13,204 nt of DNA from DATCLA01 sp036564195 (lineage in GTDB: Bacteria > Bacillota > UBA4882 > UBA8346), in the NCBI GenBank assembly GCA_036564195.1, contig DATCLA010000094.1, positions 1-13,204 on the forward strand, read 5' to 3'. Positions 1 through 6,745 of the stretch are shown here, in pieces. A program made the translations under genes and the position numbers. Numbering within the stretch: the stretch's first letter is position 1; the number at the start of each line of letters is the position of its first letter. The notes under the pieces were generated by a model. The model was given only the letters and a program-made list of their open reading frames with translations, did not search any database and was not told the origin of the DNA.

Positions 1-533
1 GGTACATGATGGATATTATCGGCATCCCGCCAGTACTCAATGTTACCGCTGGAATCAACCGGTTCCACTACTACGGTTTCCTTAGGTTTACCCAATGCCA
101 GCACCAACAGGATCTTAAACTGGGCGGGGAGTGCCAGTGCCGTCGCTAACTGCTCCGACTTGACGGAACCAATTATACAGCCGCCCCAACCTTGCTCTAC
201 CGCTCCCAGCATAATGTTTTGGGCGGCAATGCCGTGATCGCAACCGGACGGCCCGATGACAGTATCGTTGAGAATAATTATATAAGCCGACGGCCGTTCC
301 CCTTCTTGCGGCCCCGGCCAATCATGGAGATAGCCTGCCCAGGAAAGACAGTCAAAGATGATTGCATTCAGTTCCGGAGTATTACTAATAATATATTTTA
401 AAGGTTGCCGGTTGGCTGCGGAAGGAGACAACCGGGCCAATTCAATCAAAGCTTCCAATTGGTGCCGCGGCAGTGGCTCATCCTGATAAAAACGGCGATA
501 GCTACGGTTTTTCAATACTAAATCCTTTAACAT
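1..533 (-). CDS. nitroreductase family protein (3' end cut by window edge)
   Basis: FMN-dependent NAD(P)H oxidoreductase of the nitroreductase fold, cytoplasmic; the natural substrate cannot be told. The ATG at 533 is preceded by GGAGGT (541-546) at a 7-base spacing. About 177 residues are readable without a stop. The N-terminus has the flavin-binding pattern KNRSYRRF (residues 8-15) followed by LSPSAANRQPLKYII, where family members contact FMN. The second half has CDHGIAAQNIMLGAVEQGWG and then CIIGS, the typical second flavin/dimer segment. The visible end, EYWRDADNIHHV, resembles the usual last 15-20 residues of small nitroreductases, so only a short tail is probably missing. The segment between the two flavin regions is short, which points to a compact family member rather than an NfsA/NfsB type. 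The family is certain from the motifs; the subfamily is not. The gene is preceded by an inverted repeat that could be an operator. Confidence 0.87.
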   Translation of the reverse strand, partial: MLKDLVLKNRSYRRFYQDEPLPRHQLEALIELARLSPSAANRQPLKYIISNTPELNAIIFDCLSWAGYLHDWPGPQEGERPSAYIIILNDTVIGPSGCDHGIAAQNIMLGAVEQGWGGCIIGSVKSEQLATALALPAQFKILLVLALGKPKETVVVEPVDSSGNIEYWRDADNIHHV

Positions 534-559
534 TATATTAACCTCCGTTCAAAACCTTT

Positions 560-579
560 AGTTGTCACTATCAACAACT
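560..579. promoter_or_regulatory. inverted repeat upstream of the nitroreductase gene (possible operator)
   Basis: Perfect 6-base arms AGTTGT (560-565) and ACAACT (574-579) are separated by 8 bases and lie 27-46 bases upstream of the nitroreductase ATG. A further copy of AACAACT lies at 593-599, so three half-sites of one type occur within 40 bases. Nitroreductase genes in Firmicutes are often controlled by redox- or quinone-sensing repressors of the MarR/HxlR types, but no specific consensus is recognised here. A convincing -35/-10 pair was not found. Confidence 0.25.
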
Positions 580-775
580 CAGCGGAATAATTAACAACTG
601 CTGAAATAGGCAGCAAGCAATCTTAACAAAAAACGGTGAAAAAAGCCTATAACCACTTCATCATAAATATACTTTAATTTTAGCCATTATCCTTTTATCG
701 CCAAACAAATTAATTTTGACCATAGCAATGGTTGGTTTAAGACAAGTGCCGCTATTAGGAGATTTTAGTTGAATT

Positions 776-1025
776 GGAGGCAGGCGTTAGGAGCAAACAA
801 ATCGCAATTTTAACCGGAGTTAGGGATTGTCCCGGATTAAATGCAGTAATTCGGATGAGTGTCAAAACCGCCATCAGGCAATACCGTTGGTAAGCTTTCA
901 GTTTTAAAACCGGCTGCCGCGGCATGGTCCAAAATGACTCCATCCCCTTGAACCAGGCAACGGTTTCCGGCCCGATCGAACGGGACGGAACGATCTTAAG
1001 GACTTCCAACACGACATCCTTTTAA
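776..1025 (+). pseudogene. decayed N-terminal fragment of a 6-phosphofructokinase gene
   Basis: The plus-strand frame from 786 reads as the first ~80 residues of a PfkA-superfamily phosphofructokinase of the kind often PPi-dependent. Recognisable blocks are KQIAILTG, DCPGLNAVIR, SVKTAI, FKTGCRGM and DGTILRTSNTTSF. They line up without gaps to the family pattern ILTGGGDCPGLNAVIR ... GF+DGWRG ... RGGTILG(T/S)SRTNPF. The gene is dead. The expected start codon after GGAGG (776-780, 5-base spacing) is GTT. TAA at 891-893 sits where family members usually have a Glu codon. A second TAA at 1023-1025 replaces the residue after the TNPF-like motif. The GGGD of the nucleotide/PPi site has become GVRD, and GWRG has become GCRG. 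Everything beyond residue ~80 of the usual 350-420 is absent. The family assignment rests on visual recognition. The 85-codon opposite-strand frame covering 755-1012 is taken as chance. Confidence 0.82.
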
Positions 1026-1039
1026 TTTAAAGACCGAAA

Positions 1040-1065
1040 CAAATCCGACCGGACCGGGCGATTTG
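1040..1065 (-). terminator. possible weak terminator after the WG-repeat gene
   Basis: CAAATC (1040-1045) pairs with GATTTG (1060-1065), and a small CCGG-rich inner stem is possible. Read on the minus strand, the hairpin is followed by TTTCGGTCTTTAAATT. It lies about 50 bases beyond the WG-repeat stop codon. The inner mismatches make this a weak candidate. Confidence 0.25.
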
Positions 1066-1115
1066 TAATTTGAAACAGTTAAGGTATTTCCGCCCTTTCT
1101 CCCCTTTTCCGCCCC

Positions 1116-1982
1116 TCATTTCTCATAGATTACCAGGTTGTTGATGGTTACCGGTGCCAATCCGTCGGCAAAGTATTTAGTATCATCAAATTGCGGTGGA
1201 ATCAGCCATTCTCCCTTTCGATTGATAAACCCCCACTTGGAGTTGACTTTCACCGCAGCCATTCCTTGCGAAAAACGTTTGGCGTCTTCAAAAGTTGTGT
1301 CGAATACCGGTTTAAAGGAACGGTCTATGAAACTGGTTTTAGCACCAATTTTTACCGGCATCAACCCCTCCGAAAAATCTAAAAACTGGTCGAACTGTGG
1401 CGGAATCTCAAAATTTCCGTTTTTATTAATATAACCCCATTTCCCTCCCAATTTAACCGGAGCCAGTCCCTGGCTAAACTCCCCGGCATCTTCAAAGCGG
1501 GGTTTAATCACTACCCGGCCGCTTTTATCAATATAACCGCATTTATGGTTGGCGGTATGCATTACCGCCAATCCTTCGGAGAAGGCCGAGGGACGGTAAA
1601 ATCGGGGTTTAATCACAAATTCCCCGTTTTTATTAATGAAACCGTAACCATACTGACCTTTAACTGTCACTGCCGCCAGCCCTTCCGAAAACTTATAAGC
1701 ATCAAGAAATTGCGGTTTGATTACCATTTTACCGGTCCGGTCGATGAAGCCCCACAAACCGCCACGTTTTGGCTGCACCGCCGCTAGGCCTTGGGAAAAT
1801 GCAAAAACGTTATAATATTGAAAATCGATTACCACTTCACCCCGGGTATTAATAAAACCCCATTTTCCCAATTTGGTTTCATCAATCGCCACAGTGTTAA
1901 TTTCGGCATTGGAACCGAAGGAAATGACCAGCATCAAGCTACAAAGTAATAATAGATACTTACCAATCCTATAATTAGACAT
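1116..1982 (-). CDS. secreted WG-repeat protein with seven repeats
   Basis: A 288-residue protein with a cleavable-looking signal peptide (basic RIGK, then LLLLCSLMLVISFG, then SNA before the likely cut at about residue 27). The mature part is almost entirely seven WG repeats of ~33-36 residues. Each follows the plan (K)WGFI(N/D)..G..VI.P.F.....FS(E/Q)GLA.V. Repeats 1, 2, 5 and 7 keep the WG pair. Repeat 3 has YGF, repeat 4 CGY and repeat 6 TSF, and repeat 6 is the most diverged (FKPVFDTTFEDAKRFSQGM). WG repeats are thought to form beta-rich scaffold/binding modules; no enzymatic motif is seen. The ATG at 1982 was chosen because the signal peptide follows directly and GGGAAG lies upstream. 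An earlier in-frame TTG at 2024 would add 14 residues overlapping the upstream gene's end. The gene starts 32 bases after the M20 peptidase stop on the same strand, so co-transcription is likely. The binding partner is unknown. Confidence 0.9.
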   Translation of the reverse strand: MSNYRIGKYLLLLCSLMLVISFGSNAEINTVAIDETKLGKWGFINTRGEVVIDFQYYNVFAFSQGLAAVQPKRGGLWGFIDRTGKMVIKPQFLDAYKFSEGLAAVTVKGQYGYGFINKNGEFVIKPRFYRPSAFSEGLAVMHTANHKCGYIDKSGRVVIKPRFEDAGEFSQGLAPVKLGGKWGYINKNGNFEIPPQFDQFLDFSEGLMPVKIGAKTSFIDRSFKPVFDTTFEDAKRFSQGMAAVKVNSKWGFINRKGEWLIPPQFDDTKYFADGLAPVTINNLVIYEK

Positions 1983-2014
1983 TGGTCTTACTTCCCATCT
2001 GTTTATTATTAAAC

Positions 2015-3340
2015 TCACTGACAATTAGCAGCGACCCTTTGGACGACTTCGTAAAGGATTTTCGTACCCAATTCCAAATTGTCCAGGGAAAGCCGTTCAT
2101 CAATGCCATGCATCCGTTGGAGTTCTGTCTCGTTAATAATTACCGGCATAAAACCGTAAGCAGTGATGCCACGCTGACGGAAATAGCGGGAATCGGTTCC
2201 GCCGGGCGACAAATACGGAACCAGCATTGCCTCCGGCATAATCTTCTGTACTGCCTGCTCCATCTCCTTATATAGGGTGGTATTTAAGGCTGACTCGGTA
2301 GGAGCGGCTGCCTGAAGCACCTCATACTCAATCTCGTTGTCATTGATAATTCCTTTCAATTCCGTTAAAAACTCTTCCGGAGTCTGGCCGGGAACCAAGC
2401 GACAATCCAGGGTCAGTTCACAGGTTTCCGGCAGTACATTAGTTTTTGTTCCGGCCCGGATGATCGTGGGGGTAACTGTGTTATACAACATCGCCTGAAC
2501 CGACCGGTTTTCACGGAAATGGCGGCTGGCAAACATTCTCAGACTGTAATCGGCCGCCGCCGCATCCTCCGGTAAATGCAGCCCCCGTTTACGTGCTAAC
2601 GCCGTCAAAAAACCCCGGCTGGTCTGGCACAACTGCATTAATTGTTTATGCCGTTTGAGCCGATTAAGGACGGCTGCCATTCGGTCGATGGCATTATCTT
2701 TGGCCGGCATTGAGGCATGCCCGGCAGTACCTTTAACTGTTAATTTCAGCCATAAGATTCCTTTTTCACCATTTTGACAGGAAAAATAGGGGCAGTCATG
2801 CCAGATCCCCCCTTCTCCGCCTTCATTAATCACATACTCCGCCGCTTTAATTTCCGGAATATCCTGCTCCAGCAGCCATTCCATACCGAATCTGCTACCG
2901 GCCTCCTCATCCGCTGCCGCCACCAGAATCAAATCCCGCTCCGGAATTTGGCCACTGCGTTTATAAAGCAGCAAAGCCATTAACTCCATTGTCAACATGC
3001 CTTTCATGTCCAAGGCCCCCCGGCCCCAAACATAGCCGTCGGCTACCTCGGCTGCGAAAGGCGGGTGACTCCATTGCAAGGGATTAGCAGCCACTACATC
3101 CAGATGAGACAGGAGGATCAGCGGCCGGGCCCGGCCGCTCCCTTTTAAAGTGGCTACCAAATTACCTCGGTTTGAAGCTGAAGCATAAATAGTGGCTTCG
3201 ATTCCGGCTTCATTTAATAACTGCTGCAAATATAAAGCAGCCTCACTTTCGTTTCCGGGTGGATTTACCGTCTTAATCCGGATTAAATCACTTAAAATCC
3301 GGACCGCTTCCTTCCGAACTTCCATCCAATTAAGATTCAT
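2015..3340 (-). CDS. M20-family metallopeptidase/deacylase (ArgE/DapE/carboxypeptidase S-like)
   Basis: A 441-residue di-zinc amidohydrolase, predicted cytoplasmic (no signal peptide), that removes an acyl group or amino acid from a small peptide or N-acyl amino acid. Metal and catalytic residues are all present: H79 and D81 in SHLDVV, D111 in GRGALDMKG, the E135/E136 pair in ADEEAG, E163 in INEGG, and H411 in RMHGIDERL. The dimerisation (lid) domain, about residues 185-300, carries H198 in GTAGHASMP. SPGGTDSRYF, ahead of the last metal ligand, is typical of the family. The wording around HLDVV...W.HPPF...DGY.WGRGALDMKG is closest to carboxypeptidase S/PM20D1-like members, so naming it argE or dapE would be unsafe. 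The ATG is preceded by GGAGG (3348-3352) at 8 bases. It sits 88 bases downstream of yunB and 32 bases upstream of the WG-repeat gene, all on one strand. Confidence 0.92.
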   Translation of the reverse strand: MNLNWMEVRKEAVRILSDLIRIKTVNPPGNESEAALYLQQLLNEAGIEATIYASASNRGNLVATLKGSGRARPLILLSHLDVVAANPLQWSHPPFAAEVADGYVWGRGALDMKGMLTMELMALLLYKRSGQIPERDLILVAAADEEAGSRFGMEWLLEQDIPEIKAAEYVINEGGEGGIWHDCPYFSCQNGEKGILWLKLTVKGTAGHASMPAKDNAIDRMAAVLNRLKRHKQLMQLCQTSRGFLTALARKRGLHLPEDAAAADYSLRMFASRHFRENRSVQAMLYNTVTPTIIRAGTKTNVLPETCELTLDCRLVPGQTPEEFLTELKGIINDNEIEYEVLQAAAPTESALNTTLYKEMEQAVQKIMPEAMLVPYLSPGGTDSRYFRQRGITAYGFMPVIINETELQRMHGIDERLSLDNLELGTKILYEVVQRVAANCQ

Positions 3341-3428
3341 TATGGTATCCTCCGTTTTGATATGATTAAGCTTAAATTTAAACTTTAGACCTTATTATTC
3401 CACAAAAAACGGTTTTGCCCTCCAAAAA

Positions 3429-4124
3429 TTATTTTTGGGAATCTCCGGGGATAATCAAGCCACCGCTGTTAACATAGATATTGGGTACCTGCCCCATTAC
3501 AATCGCTTCCGTTAACAAAATACTGGATGACACTTGTACCTCTTGATGGACTAAAGGAACCACCATCTTAACAATGGCTTTAATTTTAATATAAATCCGG
3601 TGCCGAATCTGATTGATCCCGGCAACGTCAAAGCTGTCATTAATAGCACTTTCCACAATCCCGATGGAGAAAACCCGGACCGGTAAATTCGGGCCGAAAC
3701 CGGATAACATTTTTAACCCGAAGATTTGGCCGAGCGGGATCTTAATCACTTGCTTGGAAAGATTTTTGATCCGGTTTTGCACGGCCAGGGTTGCTTGGGC
3801 TGAGATCCGGTTGATTGCCCCGGTATTCGGTTGCATAAATGCGACTTTACCTTGCTTGTCAAAGGTCACATTGATGATATTTTGATATTTAATGTTGGGG
3901 GCAATGTTCAGATTTATCGCCTCACTGATTGCCCGCGTGGCCACTTGTTTGGCTTTGGCTGCAGCTAAATAGCGAAGCGTGGGGCGAATTTTAAAATCGA
4001 CAAGATAAAAACCGGATACTATAATTATACTGATTATAAGAAACCATAAACTCCCGGAAAAAATCCGGCGGTGCTGTGGTGCCATTTTTAGCTGGAAATT
4101 TCGTTTTCTCAACTTATATCTCAT
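3429..4124 (-). CDS. yunB: sporulation protein YunB
   Basis: A 231-residue membrane-anchored protein with the YunB layout. A basic N-terminus is followed by one transmembrane segment (about residues 23-42, SGSLWFLIISIIIVSGFY), then KIRPTLRYLAAAKAKQVATRAISEAI. The body is conserved in the family, with IPLGQIFGLKMLSGFGP followed by VRVFSIGIVESAINDSFDVAGINQ (residues ~118-170), and the tail is V.VPLVHQEV.V...I...EAIVMGQVP.IYV. In Bacillus subtilis yunB is made in the mother cell under sigma-E, and its loss impairs sporulation; the biochemical role is unknown. The ATG at 4124 has only a weak upstream GAGGATGG at a long spacing. A start at the internal Met of MAPQHRR would lose 13 residues and has no better signal. 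The gene is the main evidence that the host forms endospores. It is transcribed divergently from the PBP gene. Confidence 0.87.
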   Translation of the reverse strand: MRYKLRKRNFQLKMAPQHRRIFSGSLWFLIISIIIVSGFYLVDFKIRPTLRYLAAAKAKQVATRAISEAINLNIAPNIKYQNIINVTFDKQGKVAFMQPNTGAINRISAQATLAVQNRIKNLSKQVIKIPLGQIFGLKMLSGFGPNLPVRVFSIGIVESAINDSFDVAGINQIRHRIYIKIKAIVKMVVPLVHQEVQVSSSILLTEAIVMGQVPNIYVNSGGLIIPGDSQK

Positions 4125-4248
4125 CGTATTTCAATGCCATCCTCAATTTGTTTTTTCGTACTATGTGAGATTTTAATTATAAATCAATTAAGAGCGCCGA
4201 CATTTGTTAATAATTTCTAAATATTCTATGTTTTCTCGGTCACTCTGG

Positions 4249-4268
4249 GGAAAATACTACGTATTTCC
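4249..4268. promoter_or_regulatory. palindrome just upstream of the PBP promoter (possible operator)
   Basis: AAATAC-TAC-GTATTT (4252-4266) has 6-base perfect arms. Flanking GG (4249-4250) and CC (4267-4268) extend the symmetry with one unpaired A. It ends one base before the -35 position inferred for the PBP promoter and also lies in the leader shared with yunB on the other strand. Symmetry and placement suit a regulator site, but no known consensus is matched. Confidence 0.25.
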
Positions 4269-4269
4269 T

Positions 4270-4298
4270 TTCAGTAATTTTTCCCTTTATGGTATAAT
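4270..4298 (+). promoter_or_regulatory. sigma-A-type promoter with extended -10 for the PBP gene
   Basis: A perfect TATAAT at 4293-4298 is preceded directly by TGG, giving the extended -10 form TGnTATAAT. The -35 position 17 bases upstream, TTCAGT (4270-4275), is poor, as is common when an extended -10 is present. Transcription would start near 4305, leaving a leader of ~107 bases before the ATG at 4412. That leader has no clear riboswitch-like structure by eye. Confidence 0.55.
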
Positions 4299-4411
4299 TA
4301 AAAAAGCAATTAAGTGATGTTGGTTATTTAATTACATGACCAGCGATCATCTTCATACATTTTAGGCGCTTAGTTTTAACCATCATGTTTCAAAACGCAG
4401 GAGGTACTTTT

Positions 4412-6697
4412 ATGCCCAGTAAAAAACGACGTCGTCGCCGTAAAGTGTCTTATTCCAAATTATATGCAAAAATTGCAATTATTGTTGCTATCATTACTGG
4501 TGCTTTATTGGGAGTATTTTGTGTCGTTATGTTCGCCAGTACGCGTAATTTTGATTTGTTACCCAGCGCTAAACAAGCTACCATTTTTTATGATGTTAAT
4601 AAAAAGGAATTATCCAAAATTTATGTAGAAAACCGGGTAGATATACCTTACGAAGCCATTCCCGAACTGGTTAAAAAGGCCATCGTTAATGTTGAAGATG
4701 AAAGGTTTTATAACCATTTCGGCGTAGACCTCCGCTCCATCGCCCGGGCAACAGTGGCGAACATCATCAAAGGCAAAGTTGATCAAGGGGCCAGCACCAT
4801 CACCCAACAGCTGGCCCGTAATGTGCTTTTATCGCACAGAAAAACCTTTACCCGTAAAATCAAAGAAATTTTCTTAGCCATCAATATCGAAAGGCGTTAT
4901 ACCAAAGCGGAGATTCTCGCCAGGTATTTAAACCAGATTTATCTTGGCCACGGCGCTTATGGGATTGAAGCTGCCTCCAAATTATATTTCGGTAAAAGCG
5001 TTTCCCAGTTGGACATCCACCAAATTGCCTTACTTGTCGGCCTGCCGCAAAGTCCGAACAATTATTCTCCTTATGAACACCCGGAATTAGCCTTGAAACG
5101 CCGCAATATTGTTTTGGAAAAACTAGCGCGACACGGCACCATCACTGCGGAACAATTGAGCACCTACAGCGCAAAACCATTGGATGTAATTCCGTTATCT
5201 GCTTCCCGGAAAAAAGCGGCTTATTTTATCGCTTATATAATGCAACAGCTTAAAAAGGCGATTGATATTGATGAAGAAGCCTTATATACCGGCGGATACA
5301 AAATATACACCACTATCGATTCTCTGGCTCAGGAAGCAGCAGAAGAGGCGGTTGCCACTTTAACCGGAGGCAAACCCGACGCGCACGGCGTAATTCAGCC
5401 CCAAATCGCCCTAGTTGCCATCGATCCAACCAACGGTTATATTAAAGCGATGGTTGGCGGGCGCGACTTTTCCAATACGCAATTAAACCGGGCGGTTATG
5501 GCGTACCGCCAACCCGGATCGACTATTAAACCTTTCGTTTATACAGCGGCCATCGATAGCCGCAAGTATACACCAAACTCCATTGTAGTTGATGAAGAAG
5601 TAGTTTATGCCTCAGCAAACGGTGAGTGGAAACCCCAAAACTACGACCGGATCTTCCGGGGGCCGATTACGCTGCGGCAAGCTTTGGAAAACTCTGTTAA
5701 TACCATCGCCGTGAAGTTGGTGGACGATCTAGGTCCCAGCAAAGTGATGGAGTATGCCCGTAAAATGGGAATCCGTAACCTGGTCACCAGCGGCAGGGCT
5801 AACGATCTTAACTATTCGGCCTTAGCTTTAGGCGGTGTGACCAAAGGCGTTACTCCGCTGGAAATTGCCGCCGCCTACACTCCCTTAGCCAATCAGGGAA
5901 TTAAAGTTGAACCCTTTGGAATCTTGAGCGTCCGGGATGCGGACGGAAATGTTCTTTATGAAAAACGGCCCAGCAAGACTATTGCCATTTCAGCGGAAAC
6001 CGCTTATATTGTCACCGATATGCTGCGGGGGGTAATTATGCGCGGCTCCGGACAAGCGGCAATGATTGACCGCCCGGCGGCCGGAAAAACCGGAACCACC
6101 AGTGATAATACTAATGCTTGGTTTATCGGATATACCCCCGATTTACTAGCCTGCGTCTGGATTGGCAATGATTCGCAACGGATCCCCGTGAGACTGGGAG
6201 GGGCAGTGGTAGGCAGCGGTCGGGCAGCCCGGATTTGGAGTATTTTTATGCGTAAAGCGCTGTCGAAAACCCCACCTTCAGATTTTATTCCTCCCGAAGG
6301 CGTAGTGACCAATGTTGAAATTTGTTCCCAAACGGGCCAACTGGCCACTCCCAATTGTCCCGATATCCGGTATGAAGTCTTTTTGTCCGGTACTGAACCA
6401 ACCGATTACTGTGTGGAACATCAGGAGATGTTTGATCCCAACAGTTTCCTGAATGACCATTATCATGAAACTGACAGTAATAAAAGCCAGAGCAATGAAG
6501 GATTCGGTTCCCCCGAATTTAAGGAAAGAGCCACGGTGATGCCTCAAGAGCGTCGCCGGCGCAAGATTATGGTTAAAATCTGCACTGAAAGCGGGATGCT
6601 GGCTACGGAAAACTGCCCGGAATCAATGACCGTCAGTGAAATCTTTACTGAAGGTGAAGAACCTACCCAACCCTGCACGGTGCATCAAAGAAGGTAA
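4412..6697 (+). CDS. class A penicillin-binding protein (transglycosylase/transpeptidase, PBP1A type)
   Basis: A bifunctional peptidoglycan synthase: polymerises lipid II and cross-links stem peptides outside the membrane. 761 residues. Cytoplasmic basic tail KKRRRRRRK, then a transmembrane helix at ~20-42. The GT51 domain (~75-240) has catalytic E95 in NVEDERFYNHFG and the GASTITQQLARN block. The transpeptidase domain (~330-615) has nucleophile S370 in STIK, SVN at 428-430 and KTGT at 559-562. After ~630 come two copies of a Cys motif, VEICSQTGQLATPNCP...GTEPTDYCVEH and VKICTESGMLATENCP...GEEPTQPCTVH, joined by an acidic/Asn/Ser-rich linker. One such motif at the C-terminus is common in Firmicute PBPs; two are less usual. 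The ATG at 4412 was chosen over the ATG at 4385 because AGGAGGT (4399-4405) sits 6 bases before it and the basic tail begins there. Monocistronic, with its own promoter and terminator. ponA/pbpF/pbpG paralogy cannot be settled from the sequence. Confidence 0.97.
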   Translation: MPSKKRRRRRKVSYSKLYAKIAIIVAIITGALLGVFCVVMFASTRNFDLLPSAKQATIFYDVNKKELSKIYVENRVDIPYEAIPELVKKAIVNVEDERFYNHFGVDLRSIARATVANIIKGKVDQGASTITQQLARNVLLSHRKTFTRKIKEIFLAINIERRYTKAEILARYLNQIYLGHGAYGIEAASKLYFGKSVSQLDIHQIALLVGLPQSPNNYSPYEHPELALKRRNIVLEKLARHGTITAEQLSTYSAKPLDVIPLSASRKKAAYFIAYIMQQLKKAIDIDEEALYTGGYKIYTTIDSLAQEAAEEAVATLTGGKPDAHGVIQPQIALVAIDPTNGYIKAMVGGRDFSNTQLNRAVMAYRQPGSTIKPFVYTAAIDSRKYTPNSIVVDEEVVYASANGEWKPQNYDRIFRGPITLRQALENSVNTIAVKLVDDLGPSKVMEYARKMGIRNLVTSGRANDLNYSALALGGVTKGVTPLEIAAAYTPLANQGIKVEPFGILSVRDADGNVLYEKRPSKTIAISAETAYIVTDMLRGVIMRGSGQAAMIDRPAAGKTGTTSDNTNAWFIGYTPDLLACVWIGNDSQRIPVRLGGAVVGSGRAARIWSIFMRKALSKTPPSDFIPPEGVVTNVEICSQTGQLATPNCPDIRYEVFLSGTEPTDYCVEHQEMFDPNSFLNDHYHETDSNKSQSNEGFGSPEFKERATVMPQERRRRKIMVKICTESGMLATENCPESMTVSEIFTEGEEPTQPCTVHQRR
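6305..6685 (+). repeat. in-gene duplication of a three-cysteine motif (PBP C-terminus)
   Basis: Two ~40-residue units are encoded at about 6305-6424 and 6566-6685. Each has C-x2-(S/T)-G-x-L-A-T-x2-N-C-P, then F-x-(S/E)-G-x-E-P-T, then C-x2-H. The first two cysteines are 11 apart in both units, and the second-third spacing is 18 versus 20. The DNA of the two units has diverged clearly, so the duplication is old rather than a recent tandem copy. Confidence 0.8.
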
Positions 6698-6701
6698 AGT
6701 T

Positions 6702-6733
6702 CACCCCCCTCGTCTTACCGGACCAGGGGGGTG
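6702..6733 (+). terminator. intrinsic terminator of the PBP gene, between convergent genes
   Basis: A perfect 9-base stem, CACCCCCCT (6702-6710) with AGGGGGGTG (6725-6733), has a 14-base loop and is followed on the plus strand by TTTAATTTAA. It starts 5 bases after the PBP stop. The hairpin also lies just past the mutS2 stop on the minus strand, but there it is followed by AACTTTACC, a poor T-run, so it works best for the plus strand. Confidence 0.88.
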
Positions 6734-6745
6734 TTTAATTTAAGG

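Noticed and set aside
755..1012. 85-codon minus-strand reading frame in the gap downstream of the nitroreductase promoter region
   Set aside because: No family resemblance, while the plus strand over the same bases encodes recognisable phosphofructokinase blocks.
1983..2024. Upstream TTG start for the WG-repeat protein, overlapping the M20 gene
   Set aside because: It would place 14 residues before an otherwise well-formed signal peptide; the ATG at 1982 fits better.
3422..3438. AT-rich perfect palindrome CCAAAAATTATTTTTGG covering the yunB stop codon, considered as a terminator
   Set aside because: The stem is almost all A-T and no T-run follows in the yunB direction; symmetry in A/T runs arises easily by chance.
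4142..4190. Sigma-E-like promoter for yunB around CATAGTAC on the minus strand
   Set aside because: A CATA-type -10 is present, but no ATATT-like -35 sits at 13-15 bases, so the match is too weak to call.
4385..4411. ATG at 4385 as the PBP start
   Set aside because: The AGGAGGT Shine-Dalgarno lies inside this stretch and is placed 6 bases before the ATG at 4412.
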